From Postechiella marina (lineage in GTDB: Bacteria > Bacteroidota > Bacteroidia > Flavobacteriales > Flavobacteriaceae): a stretch of 64,000 nucleotides of DNA. The stretch's first letter is position 1. Every line of letters begins with the position of its first letter. Shown here in pieces: positions 17,201 through 24,973 of this stretch. Location of the stretch: positions 434,001-498,000 of the forward strand of contig NZ_BAABCA010000002.1 in assembly GCF_039538365.1 (NCBI RefSeq). The letters are read 5' to 3'. Below the pieces are notes generated by a model. That model was not told the origin of the DNA. It did not search any database and saw nothing but the letters and a program-made list of their open reading frames with translations. The translations under genes and the position numbers were made by a program.

Positions 17201-17710
17201 ATCTGTTTGCGATCCGTTAGACGTACCTTTCTCTATTACAGAAGCTCCTGGCAAAGGTGTACCGTTATTATCTTTAATAACACCAGAAACCGAAAACTTT
17301 TGCTGTTTTACTACCGTATTAGTTTCTAAACTAACAACGTTTGTTTTGGTTTTAATTACAACTTGCCTATCTAATATTGTATAATCTAAGCCAATATTAT
17401 TTAACGATTTATTTAGGATTTCAGAAAGTACAGCTCCTTCTAATTTTATAGATACTCTAGCTCTTTTATCTATAACGTCATCTTTGTAGAAAAAAATGTA
17501 TTCGCTTTTCTTTTGAATTTCTTTAAAAAGCTCTTTAATACTAACATTTTTAACATTAATATCAATTTTTACTTGAGAATAAGTAGAGTTGGCATAGACA
17601 GAACTTAAGCCAATTAATATAAAAAATATAAAAACTCTCATAATTGTTAAAACGACGCTAGTTAGCGTCTTTTTCGGCCCCTTTTGAGGACTGATAAAGA
17701 TTTTATTCAT
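14252..17710 (-). CDS. SusC/RagA family TonB-linked outer-membrane transporter with STN signalling domain
   Basis: A 1152-residue transporter. An extended N-terminus with a signal anchor (about residues 18-45) precedes a secretin/TonB short N-terminal (STN) domain (about 48-120), a carboxypeptidase-regulatory-like domain (about 138-218), the TonB box DEVIVVGYG (about 220-228), a plug with the SusC-type LKDASSAAIYG motif, and the barrel. The STN domain is the part that contacts a FecR anti-sigma protein, so the transporter probably reports substrate occupancy to FecR (17821-18918) and the ECF sigma factor (19018-19629) encoded just upstream. The paired SusD lies 21 nt downstream. Substrate unknown. 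Confidence 0.93.
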   Translation of the reverse strand: MNKIFISPQKGPKKTLTSVVLTIMRVFIFFILIGLSSVYANSTYSQVKIDINVKNVSIKELFKEIQKKSEYIFFYKDDVIDKRARVSIKLEGAVLSEILNKSLNNIGLDYTILDRQVVIKTKTNVVSLETNTVVKQQKFSVSGVIKDNNGTPLPGASVIEKGTSNGSQTDFDGNFELDVESANAILEISFIGFTTKDVSLNGQSTITVQLEEDTAKLDEVIVVGYGKQKVANLTGAVSMVSSEVIENRPVQNATQALQGQIPGLIIGQSNGIPGGESLNVTIRGLNSFGSNNSPLVLIDGVEGNIGDLDPSVIKSVNVLKDASSAAIYGLKAANGVILVQTKAGGKEGMQVTYDGSFQMSNPTMLPKMITNSVDFMSLYNNSLVNSAGSATGGYPQEVIDAYRNGQGNPLFPNTDWTDLVLRTGTVKRNTVGLNGTSGKTSYNLSVSSWNQDGMIENSDYNKYNFFLNFKTEIKDDIVVGGTLTGLTSDRKGPNNDAGSPLLQTWWVRPTWGPYTLDGTGHYAAKAFSGSANDPDGLIFDEGFTRENPLVKLYGQNGTSDEKYNFNGNLFTSIKLLDGLVFDAKGAYKFDYFRSKNQVLQQDEYNFRTGEYNRTTRDAPKIEVGNEFSKVTTFYSTLTYNKAIENHDFKLMVGYSQESRKREWTNSTRFGITSRSLTELDGAGTANQLTSGSTTESSIQSGFSRFNYSYKDKYIFEGNVRTDVSSRFAEGNRVGVFPSFSAGWRLEKEPFLEEVDFIRQLKLRASWGQLGNDGSNDYPYQSRYAFGNYDAGNYLATRNSGAHGYPFGASISPGVVLENFTNADITWETTTITDIGLDFTSKNGSFFGNVDYYQKVTSDILRQLQVSVESGAGGPQVNQGEMKNTGWDIVIGHRKTLGDFSYKISSNISWYKNELVKYGAAEIGTTTINEEGYALNDFYMWEADGYFNTQEDIDNAPDQPLTPYLGGIRLKNQNPEEDNVVDQNDRIHIDGQHPDFMYGANISAKYKNIEVSTFWQGVAGQKSYRSSHGVEPFNQDGNAPSVWLNNSWTADNTNAALPAVYNESLSDYGAGKYTNSFWLMNTSYFRMKNITVSYTIPNQFTEKLKLKKAMVYFSGDNILTLTGDNLFDIDPEILTSYTYPISKSYTFGVKITL

Positions 17711-17820
17711 AATTTAGTTTTTTGTTGGTTTGTAATTTTGTTGTTTAATGCAATAATTTTGCAATCTATCTACCGGAAGGTGTTGGCGCATCTTCTGGTT
17801 TTTTTTAAATAATTTTTATC

Positions 17821-18918
17821 TCATATATTTTCTTTAGTTTGGTTAATTAATATTAAGTTATCATTAGTTTTTTCGTAATTTAATTTTGCTGTAACGCCTG
17901 CTTCTATAATTGTTTCAATAACCTTTTCTACACTATCTTTTAAGTCTAAAGACCCAGAAAATGTTTGTTTTTTAAGTGCTTCGTCTTCTATTTTAATTGG
18001 AATATTATAATACCTAGAAAGTTTTCTAACAATATAATTAAGCTCACTGTTTTCGAATATTAAAATGCCTTTTTGCCAAGAAAAATAATGATCTGTATTA
18101 ACCCTTCTTGAGGTAACTTTTTTTGTTTCTTTATTAATGTTAGCCATACGCCCTGGTGTAATAACAAGCTTTTTCTTTTCTTGTAAAAGGTTTGCATCTT
18201 CTTCTGGGTAAGACACCTGTACGCTTCCGCTTTTAAGCACCACAAAGTTGTTGGTATCGTCAGAGTAGTTACTTACATTAAATACCGTACCTAAAACCTC
18301 TATTTCCTGATGTTCTGTCATCATAATAAATGGTTTTTCTGCATTGTGCGCCACATCAAAAGCAGCTTCGCCTTCAACTAAATAAACAATTCTTTTATCA
18401 TCTTCAGAAAAATTAACTGGGTATACAAACTTAGAGCCTGAATTTAACCATACCTTACTACCGTCTGACAAGGTTAACGCAGAACGTTTTCCGTATGGCA
18501 CAATTAAGGTATTAAACTTTACTTTATTTTTAACTTTAGTGTCTTGCGTTAGTGTTTTAGCATCTCCGATATCTACTTTAGAACCCTGTGTTGAATAAGA
18601 AATTGACGTGTTTTCCCCTTCAATTTTAATATCATCGCCTTCTTGCAACACCAATTTTACTTTGTCAGAATTTTTTAATTCTTTTATATCGGCAGTGTTA
18701 ACAAAGTTGGATATTTCTGGAGCATTTTTGTACACTTTAAAAAAAGTAAAAACTCCTAAGGCAACAACTATTGTTGCTGCTGCTGTTAGAGAAAAATACC
18801 GTAAACGCCTTTTAGCCTTATATGCTTTTATTGAATTGAGAATAGACTTTTTTAAAAGTTTTTTCTCTAATTCTGTCACAGAATTATTGTCAGGATTTCT
18901 GTTTAAATCTTGGTTCAT
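17821..18918 (-). CDS. FecR-family anti-sigma factor
   Basis: A 365-residue inner-membrane protein. The cytoplasmic N-terminus (about 1-38) should hold the sigma factor; one membrane helix follows (about 40-62), then the periplasmic FecR domain (about 138-235, with VPYGKRSALTLSDGSKVWLNSGS, the family hallmark, in two overlapping pieces and EVLGTVFNVSNY) and a C-terminal DUF4974/STN-contacting domain (about 285-355, FSGSLDLKDSVEKVIETI). It lies between the sigma gene and susC in the standard order for cell-surface signalling. Activation would follow contact with the SusC STN domain. Confidence 0.92.
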   Translation of the reverse strand: MNQDLNRNPDNNSVTELEKKLLKKSILNSIKAYKAKRRLRYFSLTAAATIVVALGVFTFFKVYKNAPEISNFVNTADIKELKNSDKVKLVLQEGDDIKIEGENTSISYSTQGSKVDIGDAKTLTQDTKVKNKVKFNTLIVPYGKRSALTLSDGSKVWLNSGSKFVYPVNFSEDDKRIVYLVEGEAAFDVAHNAEKPFIMMTEHQEIEVLGTVFNVSNYSDDTNNFVVLKSGSVQVSYPEEDANLLQEKKKLVITPGRMANINKETKKVTSRRVNTDHYFSWQKGILIFENSELNYIVRKLSRYYNIPIKIEDEALKKQTFSGSLDLKDSVEKVIETIIEAGVTAKLNYEKTNDNLILINQTKENI

Positions 18919-19017
18919 CTTTTTGTTTGTACGTTAAATTTTTGAGTAAAAAGTATAGTTTAGTTAACGCCCTCTATGCTATAAAGCATTTACTTGTTAA
19001 TTTATAGACAAGTTTTT

Positions 19018-19629
19018 TTATTTTTTTAATAAAAATTGCAAAACGAAGAGCGTGGCTAGTGTAACAGGATGATTTCGTAGTGTTTTTATTGCTCTATAAA
19101 TACTTGTTCTGGCTGAAGACACAGATATATTTAATGCTAAAGCAATGTCTTCGTAAGACCTGTCTTCTTCAAATCTTAGTTTTAAACCTTTTCGCTGTTT
19201 TTCTGTTAATTGCCCTAATAAAGTATTTAATTTAATAACTTTTTCTTGGTAAAGTTCTTTTTCTACCAAATCGTCTTCGAAAGATTTTTCGTGATTATTT
19301 TTTGAAATAATAGCAGCACTAAATTCGCTTTTATTCAATCGAATTTCTTTGGTTTTATATTTTTTATTAATCTTTCTTTTTAAAGCAGAAAATAAGTAAA
19401 ACTTCACATTATCTGTTTTGGCTAATTTATTTTTGTATTTATATAAATCGACAAAAAGATCGTGAATACAATCCATAGTGTAATTTTTATCTCCACTAAT
19501 TTTAATACCATAAGCAATTAAAGAATCTATATACAAATCATAAAGCACACCAAGAGACGTTATATTACCTTGTCTTATTTCAGACCAAATAACCAGTTCT
19601 TTATCATGTATTTTATTAGCTACCTCCAT
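19018..19629 (-). CDS. ECF-type RNA polymerase sigma-70 factor
   Basis: A 203-residue sigma factor. Region 2 lies at about residues 20-85 (LFVDLYKYKNKL, FLFSALKRKINKKY) and region 4 at about 130-185 (LTEKQRKGLKLRFEEDRSYEDIALALNIS, in pieces, with SSARTSIYRAIKTLR as recognition helix). The last 15 residues are hydrophobic (TLATLFVLQFLL), a feature seen in some Bacteroidota FecI-like factors and perhaps a membrane tether. It is the first gene of the sigma-FecR-SusC-SusD series and should direct transcription of susCD when released by FecR. Confidence 0.9.
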   Translation of the reverse strand: MEVANKIHDKELVIWSEIRQGNITSLGVLYDLYIDSLIAYGIKISGDKNYTMDCIHDLFVDLYKYKNKLAKTDNVKFYLFSALKRKINKKYKTKEIRLNKSEFSAAIISKNNHEKSFEDDLVEKELYQEKVIKLNTLLGQLTEKQRKGLKLRFEEDRSYEDIALALNISVSSARTSIYRAIKTLRNHPVTLATLFVLQFLLKK

Positions 19630-20146
19630 TAATTACTTAATATTAAGCTATATTTTTCGAGAAATTAAATTAAAAAGTGCTACTAATTTAGAATAAAAAA
19701 TTAGAAATTATTAATTACTTTCTTATTTCAAAAAGAATATTAAATTATGAATATGGTAATAATATTAATTACTAACCTAGAAAACACAAAAAATTAACAC
19801 CAATAACCATCAAAATAACAAAATAAAAACAACAACTCTTTTGCTTTTTAACTAAGGCAAGTTACACCAACTAATTGTTAAGAACTCATTTTTTTCACCT
19901 TCATTTAATTAATAGTTTTTATAAAAATTAATTCAAAATGGAAAACCCCACAATTAAAAGCAAGCATTACAATATTAAAGAACTAACAGAAATATAGTTA
20001 TCTTCTTTATGCTACAACAAAACACACTACATGCTACAAGCATAGCTTTAAATAGGTTTTATTTTTGATGCAAAACTTTTTGGCAAAAAAGACAAATTAG
20101 CTTTAAGTACAAATTTTAAGCTAAACCTAGCATATACTTACAAAGT
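19630..20146. other. 517-bp AT-rich gap, mostly non-coding
   Basis: This gap between the ECF sigma gene and the DUF3157-like gene has no credible full gene. It includes a small inverted repeat CTAATTT/AAATTAG (19683-19689 and 19698-19704) upstream of the sigma gene, a 19-codon frame starting at the ATG at 19938 that has no recognisable similarity, and a possible gene tail at 20052-20150. Confidence 0.5.
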
Positions 20147-20150
20147 TTAA
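20052..20150 (+). pseudogene. Possible C-terminal remnant of a lost exported or outer-membrane protein
   Basis: Frame 20052-20150 reads 32 residues including FDAKLFGKKDKLALSTN and ending NLAYTYKV before TAA. Alternating hydrophobic and polar residues near the end look like outer-membrane beta-strands. There is no start codon and a stop lies directly upstream. It overlaps the 3' end of the convergent gene at 20147 by 4 nt. This may be chance; confidence is low. Confidence 0.2.
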
Positions 20151-20596
20151 AAAAGCTTAGGTGCCTTAATAATAGAATTACCAATACGCTTATACGTTAC
20201 CTTTTTACCACGAACGCAAAAGTGATAAACCGCTTTTTCTTTTTGCTCTGTAAAATCTATAAGTAAAACATCAGACACATTACAATCACTATCTTTAGCT
20301 ACCTTTTTTTTGACATGGCTTATAGTAGATCGACCTCGTTTTAATTTTGCTTGTATTTTACTATCTAACTTAGGTTCTAGAAAACCATTTTCGGTATTAC
20401 AGGTATTTTCTTCTATGGTTTTTATAGCTTCTTTAATAGAAGAGTCTACTGTTGGGTCTCCTTTATCTATATATTGCCAAGTATAATCTGCTTTAAGCAA
20501 AACACGCCTACCATCTTCTGTTTTTACAATATGATTGTTTTGAGAAAAACTTAAAAAAGAAACAAAAAACACAAGAATAAAAGATGGCAATTTCAT
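20147..20596 (-). CDS. DUF3157-like secreted protein
   Basis: A 149-residue protein with a signal peptide (about 1-19, ending SFSQ). The mature start VKTEDGRRVLLKADYTWQYI matches what I know as DUF3157, which usually begins with a strand pair ending in TWxY. The remainder is Lys-rich with two Cys pairs (ENTCNTE and DSDCNVSD; HFCVRG) that could form disulfides in the periplasm. No catalytic motif and no evident operon partner. Function unknown. Confidence 0.6.
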   Translation of the reverse strand: MKLPSFILVFFVSFLSFSQNNHIVKTEDGRRVLLKADYTWQYIDKGDPTVDSSIKEAIKTIEENTCNTENGFLEPKLDSKIQAKLKRGRSTISHVKKKVAKDSDCNVSDVLLIDFTEQKEKAVYHFCVRGKKVTYKRIGNSIIKAPKLF

Positions 20597-20641
20597 AATA
20601 GAGCAATAGATTTTTAATATTTCAAAAGTACAGATTAATTA

Positions 20642-20854
20642 TTAAAGTGAATCTTCAACATATTCTAAAATATCTGAAGGTTGACACTCTAAAGCTTTAC
20701 AAATAGCGTCTAAAGTAGAAAAACGAATAGCTTTTGCTTTTCCCGATTTTAATATAGAAAGATTAGCTGTAGTTATACCAATAAGCTGCGCTAATTCTTT
20801 ACTTTTCATTTGTCGCTTAGCTAGCATAACATCTAAATTTACAATTATTGACAT
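20642..20854 (-). CDS. XRE-family HTH regulator (YozG-type)
   Basis: A 70-residue Cro/C1-type regulator: a single helix-turn-helix with MKSKELAQLIGITTANLSILKSGK (in two parts) as the DNA-reading segment and CKALECQPSDILEY at the end. This size and sequence match the YozG-like regulators that almost always follow a DUF2975 membrane protein gene, as here (the DUF2975 gene ends 3 nt upstream). It probably represses its own operon through the long inverted repeat at 21382-21431. Confidence 0.9.
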   Translation of the reverse strand: MSIIVNLDVMLAKRQMKSKELAQLIGITTANLSILKSGKAKAIRFSTLDAICKALECQPSDILEYVEDSL

Positions 20855-20857
20855 GGG

Positions 20858-21367
20858 CTATATTGTTAAATCGTTTTCTTTTTGCACACTGTAACCGTTA
20901 TTAAATAAAGCTATTAAAAATGCAGATAAAACCCCCACTAAAACGTGCAATACAATAAACGGAATATTTATTTTAACACCACCCATAACCACAAAGCGAA
21001 TAAACAAATAAGAAAATGGAAATACAATTAGGTTTAAAACAGTAAAATATTTTAAATACTTAACAGCAGTTTTAGTAAAAAGTTTTTCGGCTTTAAAAGT
21101 TTTAAAAATTAAAGACAATAAATAAATATAACCAGCATAAAAAACAAGCGTGCTACTTATTGTAAAAATAGTTTTTAAGTTATAATTTGCCTTAATTTCC
21201 ATGTTAGATACAGGAAGAGCGATGGCAAACCTACCATCTAACAAAGCCATATTATTGGTTAAAATTGAAATGATAATAAATAGAGCCAAAAGCAATATTA
21301 AAACAGAAACAACCCGACTTAATGTAAATAAATAACTGGATAAAGATTTTGTTCCAAACATTTTCAT
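20858..21367 (-). CDS. DUF2975 membrane protein
   Basis: A 169-residue protein with four predicted membrane helices (about residues 13-35, 68-90, 105-128 and 137-160). Overall hydrophobicity and the pattern LLALFIIISIL ... FTISSTLVFYAGYIYLLSLIFK match DUF2975, a family paired with YozG-like HTH proteins. Role unknown; the pairing suggests the membrane protein senses something and affects the regulator. ATG is repeated at 21367 and 21361 (MKMFGTK); the first is taken as start. Confidence 0.85.
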   Translation of the reverse strand: MKMFGTKSLSSYLFTLSRVVSVLILLLALFIIISILTNNMALLDGRFAIALPVSNMEIKANYNLKTIFTISSTLVFYAGYIYLLSLIFKTFKAEKLFTKTAVKYLKYFTVLNLIVFPFSYLFIRFVVMGGVKINIPFIVLHVLVGVLSAFLIALFNNGYSVQKENDLTI

Positions 21368-21381
21368 CTTAAAATAATTTA

Positions 21382-21431
21382 ATTATTGTTTAACGATAAC
21401 AAATATATAAAAATTATCGATAAACAATAAT
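21382..21431. promoter_or_regulatory. 18-bp-arm inverted repeat enclosing the DUF2975/XRE promoter
   Basis: Arms 21382-21399 and 21414-21431 are inverted repeats of 18 bp with one mismatch (left arm reads TTATTGTTTAACGATAA after its first base; right arm TTATCGATAAACAATAA before its last). The 14-nt spacer CAAATATATAAAAA contains, on the minus strand, TATATTTG (21407-21400), a perfect -7 element for the DUF2975 gene, with TTG at 21427-21425. An operator that wraps the promoter this closely suggests autorepression by the HTH protein of the operon. It also lies 54 bp from bioF, so control of bioF is a second possibility. Confidence 0.65.
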
Positions 21432-21472
21432 AATTTAAAGAAAAGATATTTTATTATGCTATAGGCTCTTTG

Positions 21473-21480
21473 TATCTTTG
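21473..21480 (+). promoter_or_regulatory. -7 element directly before bioF (possible leaderless mRNA)
   Basis: TATCTTTG matches TAnnTTTG exactly and ends only 5 nt before the bioF ATG at 21486. With a start site about 7 nt after the element, transcription would begin at or next to the start codon. There is no purine-rich ribosome site before the ATG. TTTA rather than TTTG lies at the -33 position. Confidence 0.4.
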
Positions 21481-21485
21481 ATATT

Positions 21486-22649
21486 ATGTTTCCCGAAAAA
21501 CTTAAAAAAAAAATAGACGACAGAATAACAACTAATGCCTTACGACAATTAGGTGATCAAAACGATTTAATCGACTTTTCATCCAACGATTATTTGGGTT
21601 TTTCTTCTTCTAAAATTATATTTAACAACACACACGCGTATTTAAAAGCTAACAATATTTTTAAAAATGGCGCTACAGGCTCGCGCTTGCTTTCTGGAAA
21701 TCATAATTTATATCATGTTGTAGAAAACAAAATTTGCAAGTTTCATAACAGCGATGCTTCTCTAATTTTTAATTCTGGTTACGATGCCAATATAGGCTTC
21801 TTTTCGTCTGTTCCACAACGTGGAGATATTATTTTATACGACGAATACATACATGCTTCTATTCGCGATGGTATTGCTATGAGCAACGCTAAAGCCTACA
21901 AATTTAAACATAACGACCTAATAGATTTAGAAAAAAAATGCGAAGCAGAACGCAGTAAAAATTCAGAAGACACCACCATTTATATAGTTACAGAATCTGT
22001 TTTTTCCATGGATGGCGATTCGCCAGATTTAACAACGATGTCTCAAATATGTAAAAAACACGAAGCACTTTTTATTGTAGACGAGGCCCATGCTGTTGGC
22101 GTTTTTGGCAAACAAGGCAACGGATTAATTCAACATCTAAAATTAGAACAATCTGTTTTTGCACGTATTATTACCTTTGGCAAAGCTATGGGTTGCCATG
22201 GTGCTGCTATATTAGGGTCTAATATTTTAAAACAATATTTAGTTAATTTTTCTCGTAGTTTTATATACACTACAGCCCTATCGCCACATAGTTTAGCCAC
22301 CATTAAATGGGCATACAAGCAGCTTAAAACGTCAAATTTAAAAGCAGACACAGCAACGCAAAAACTTAAAAAAAACATTAATTTTTTTAAAGAAGAAATT
22401 AAAAAAAATCACTTAGAACATATTTTTATAGAAAGCAACTCGTCCATCCATTGTTGCATTATCTCTGGCAACAAAAAAGTAAAGTTAATTGCAGAAAAAC
22501 TTAAAAATCATCAATTTAACGTAAAACCCATTCTATCTCCAACTGTACCAAAAAACCAAGAACGTTTAAGGTTTTGTTTGCATAGTTATAATTTAAAAGA
22601 AGACATATCTAACGTTTTAAAACTACTTGCTAAACTACTAAGCAAATGA
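21486..22649 (+). CDS. bioF: 8-amino-7-oxononanoate synthase
   Basis: A 387-residue PLP enzyme of the alpha-oxoamine synthase family. It joins pimeloyl-thioester and L-alanine to make 8-amino-7-oxononanoate, the first step of biotin ring assembly. Visible motifs: SSNDYLGFSS near the N-terminus, GSRLLSGNH, VDEAHAVGVFG (the Asp-x-x-His pair stacking on PLP) and the PLP-Lys segment TFGKAMGCHGAA. It is a full-length match. It begins an operon whose next gene overlaps it by 4 nt (ATGA), and bioD and bioA follow. KBL/serine palmitoyltransferase relatives are excluded by the biotin neighbours. Confidence 0.94.
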   Translation: MFPEKLKKKIDDRITTNALRQLGDQNDLIDFSSNDYLGFSSSKIIFNNTHAYLKANNIFKNGATGSRLLSGNHNLYHVVENKICKFHNSDASLIFNSGYDANIGFFSSVPQRGDIILYDEYIHASIRDGIAMSNAKAYKFKHNDLIDLEKKCEAERSKNSEDTTIYIVTESVFSMDGDSPDLTTMSQICKKHEALFIVDEAHAVGVFGKQGNGLIQHLKLEQSVFARIITFGKAMGCHGAAILGSNILKQYLVNFSRSFIYTTALSPHSLATIKWAYKQLKTSNLKADTATQKLKKNINFFKEEIKKNHLEHIFIESNSSIHCCIISGNKKVKLIAEKLKNHQFNVKPILSPTVPKNQERLRFCLHSYNLKEDISNVLKLLAKLLSK

Positions 22650-23059
22650 GTAATACGTTTAAAACCATAGCAAGATTTCAATACTCTACCGAAGCACAAA
22701 TTATAAAAGGGCGTTTAGAAGCAGAGGGCATTCAAGTTTTTCTTTCAGATAATATAACAATAGATACAGACCCACTAGTAAGTCACGCCATTGGAGGTGT
22801 AAAACTTAAGGTTTTAGCTCAAGATGCCTTAAAAGCGCAACATATTCTAGAATCTATAAAAAAATATTCTGTAGACAACAATGGCAACACCATAAATTGC
22901 CCAAAATGCAATAGCAAAAACATAGAATTATTTTCTACAATAAAAGACGCTAAATCATTATTCTGGTTTATTTTTGGCGTTCTATTTTCTTCACTTCCAT
23001 TTTACACTAAACATAAATACAGATGTGAAGCATGTAACACCGAATTCGATTTAAAATGA
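22646..23059 (+). CDS. DUF2007 / zinc-ribbon small protein inside the biotin operon
   Basis: A 137-residue protein. The N-terminal half (about 1-72: IARFQYSTEAQIIKGRLEAEG in parts, then GGVKLKV) matches the DUF2007 'putative signal transducing protein' fold. The C-terminal half has two CxxC pairs, CPKCNSKN and CEACNTEF, forming a zinc ribbon interrupted by a hydrophobic segment (about 104-120). It overlaps bioF by 4 nt and bioD by 4 nt, so it is translationally coupled with biotin synthesis genes. No known biotin function is attached to this family. Confidence 0.75.
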   Translation: MSNTFKTIARFQYSTEAQIIKGRLEAEGIQVFLSDNITIDTDPLVSHAIGGVKLKVLAQDALKAQHILESIKKYSVDNNGNTINCPKCNSKNIELFSTIKDAKSLFWFIFGVLFSSLPFYTKHKYRCEACNTEFDLK

Positions 23060-23664
23060 ACACATACTTTATTACAGGAATATCTACCGAAGTTGGTAAA
23101 ACAATAGCATCAGCAATAGTTACAGAAGCCTTAGAGGCCGATTATTGGAAACCCGTACAAGCAGGCGAGCTAGATAATTGCGACACTAAAAAGGTTAAAA
23201 ACCTAATATCCAACACAAAAACAAAATTCCACCCAAATAGCTATGCTTTAAAAACACCTATGAGTCCGCATGCTGCTGCCAATATAGATGGTGTTAAAAT
23301 AGAATTACATAAAATAACTCCACCAAAAACCACTAACAACTTAGTAATAGAAGGCGCTGGCGGTTTACTTGTACCATTAAATAATACCCATACTATTTTA
23401 AACATTATTAAACCCAATTATAAGGTTATTGTAGTATCTAGACATTATTTAGGCAGTATAAACCACACTTTACTTACCGTTAATTTACTAAAAGAAAAAG
23501 GGTTTAACGTTTCTATACTATTTAGTGGTAACGCGCATAAAACCACAGAAAGCATTATTAAAAACATGACCCAAGTACCTATACTTGGGCGTATAGACGA
23601 AGAGCCTTATTTCGATAAAAATGTGGTTAAAGAATATGCCGAAACCCTAAAAAGTAAATTATAA
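23056..23664 (+). CDS. bioD: ATP-dependent dethiobiotin synthetase
   Basis: A 202-residue P-loop enzyme that closes the ureido ring of 7,8-diaminononanoate with CO2 and ATP. Motifs: the dethiobiotin synthetase P-loop GISTEVGKT at residues about 7-15, WKPVQAG (substrate and Mg site), and VIEGAGGLLVPLN (switch region). Slightly short (about 225 in E. coli) but complete. It overlaps the preceding DUF2007-like gene by 4 nt and is followed by bioA after 42 nt. Confidence 0.94.
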   Translation: MNTYFITGISTEVGKTIASAIVTEALEADYWKPVQAGELDNCDTKKVKNLISNTKTKFHPNSYALKTPMSPHAAANIDGVKIELHKITPPKTTNNLVIEGAGGLLVPLNNTHTILNIIKPNYKVIVVSRHYLGSINHTLLTVNLLKEKGFNVSILFSGNAHKTTESIIKNMTQVPILGRIDEEPYFDKNVVKEYAETLKSKL

Positions 23665-23706
23665 AACCACACAAAAGCAAGAACCCACAAACAAAGCATA
23701 AGCTTT

Positions 23707-24972
23707 ATGAAACTAAATCAACGCGACAAAAGCCACATTTGGCACCCGCTAACCCAACATAAATTACACCCAGAAACCATTGCTATTACCAAAGCCAAAG
23801 GCTGCATATTAACAGACGAAGATGGCAACGAATATATAGATGCCATAGCCTCGTGGTACACCAGCATGTATGGGCATTGCAACAATTATATTACTAATCG
23901 TGTTGCCACGCAAATGCAACAACTAGATCAAATAGTATTTAGTGGTTTTACCCACGAGCCCGCTATAAAACTATCAGAAGAGCTCATTAAAATTTTACCA
24001 GAAAACCAAAATAAAATCTTTTTTAGCGATAACGGATCGACCGCTGTAGAAATTGGAATTAAAATGGCTTTACAATATCATTTTAATCAAGGCGAAAAGC
24101 GCAACACATTAATAGCTTTCGAAGACGGATTTCATGGCGATACCTTCGGTGCCATGAGTGTATCTAGCCTATCGGTTTATAATGGTCCTTTCGAAGATTT
24201 TTTTATAGATGTAAAACGTATTCCTGTACCAAACGGTAAAAACCATCTAGACATTATAAATCGATTAGAAACCATAATAAGTAAAAATAAAATAGCAGGA
24301 TTTGTTTACGAGCCCCTTGTACAAGGCGCAGCAGCCATGAAAATGCATAATGCCCAAGGTTTAAACCAAATATTACAATTTTGCAAAACACACCATATTA
24401 TTACCATTGCAGACGAGGTTATGACGGGTTTTGGCAAAACCGGTAAACATTTTGCCTCGCTACACCTAGACACCAAACCAGACGTTATGTGTTTAAGCAA
24501 AGCCCTAACAGGAGGCCTAATGCCTATGGCCATTACAACCTGCACACAAAATATTTACAATGCATTTTATAGCGATAATATGGGCAAAGGTCTTTTTCAT
24601 GCCCACACCTACTCTGCCAATCCATTAGCTTGTACAGCTGCACTGGCGAGTCTAGAGCTACTTCAATCTACAGAAATTCAAAACAATATAAAACGTGTTA
24701 TTGCTTCGCATCAAAAATTTGGAAACCATATTAAGCAACACCCCAAAGTAAAATCAATAAGACAAACCGGAGTTATTTTTGCTCTCGATTTAAATATAGA
24801 AATGGAACGCTACGGTAACCTGCGCGATAAATTATTAAACTTTTTTATGACTAGCGGTATTTTTCTACGCCCGTTAGGCAGTACCATCTACATTCAATCT
24901 GCATACGTAATAACAGACAAACAACTAGAAAAAATATATAAAGTAATAGAAAACGCCTTAAACATTATTTAG
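23707..24972 (+). CDS. bioA: Adenosylmethionine-8-amino-7-oxononanoate aminotransferase
   Basis: A 421-residue class III PLP aminotransferase that converts 8-amino-7-oxononanoate to 7,8-diaminononanoate using SAM as amino donor. Motifs: SHIWHPLTQH at the N-terminus (typical of BioA), FSDNGSTAVEIG, DEVMTGFGKTGKHFA and the PLP-Lys in LSKALTGGLMP. It closes the operon bioF-DUF2007-bioD-bioA. bioB and the pimelate-arm genes are not in this window. A repeat element starts one nucleotide after its stop codon. Confidence 0.95.
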   Translation: MKLNQRDKSHIWHPLTQHKLHPETIAITKAKGCILTDEDGNEYIDAIASWYTSMYGHCNNYITNRVATQMQQLDQIVFSGFTHEPAIKLSEELIKILPENQNKIFFSDNGSTAVEIGIKMALQYHFNQGEKRNTLIAFEDGFHGDTFGAMSVSSLSVYNGPFEDFFIDVKRIPVPNGKNHLDIINRLETIISKNKIAGFVYEPLVQGAAAMKMHNAQGLNQILQFCKTHHIITIADEVMTGFGKTGKHFASLHLDTKPDVMCLSKALTGGLMPMAITTCTQNIYNAFYSDNMGKGLFHAHTYSANPLACTAALASLELLQSTEIQNNIKRVIASHQKFGNHIKQHPKVKSIRQTGVIFALDLNIEMERYGNLRDKLLNFFMTSGIFLRPLGSTIYIQSAYVITDKQLEKIYKVIENALNII

Positions 24973-24973
24973 G

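Noticed and set aside
21382..21431. BirA-type biotin operator for bioF
   Set aside because: The TTGTTTA/TAAACAA half sites are 28 nt apart instead of the usual 14-16, and the repeat is centred on the opposite-strand promoter; kept only as a minor alternative.
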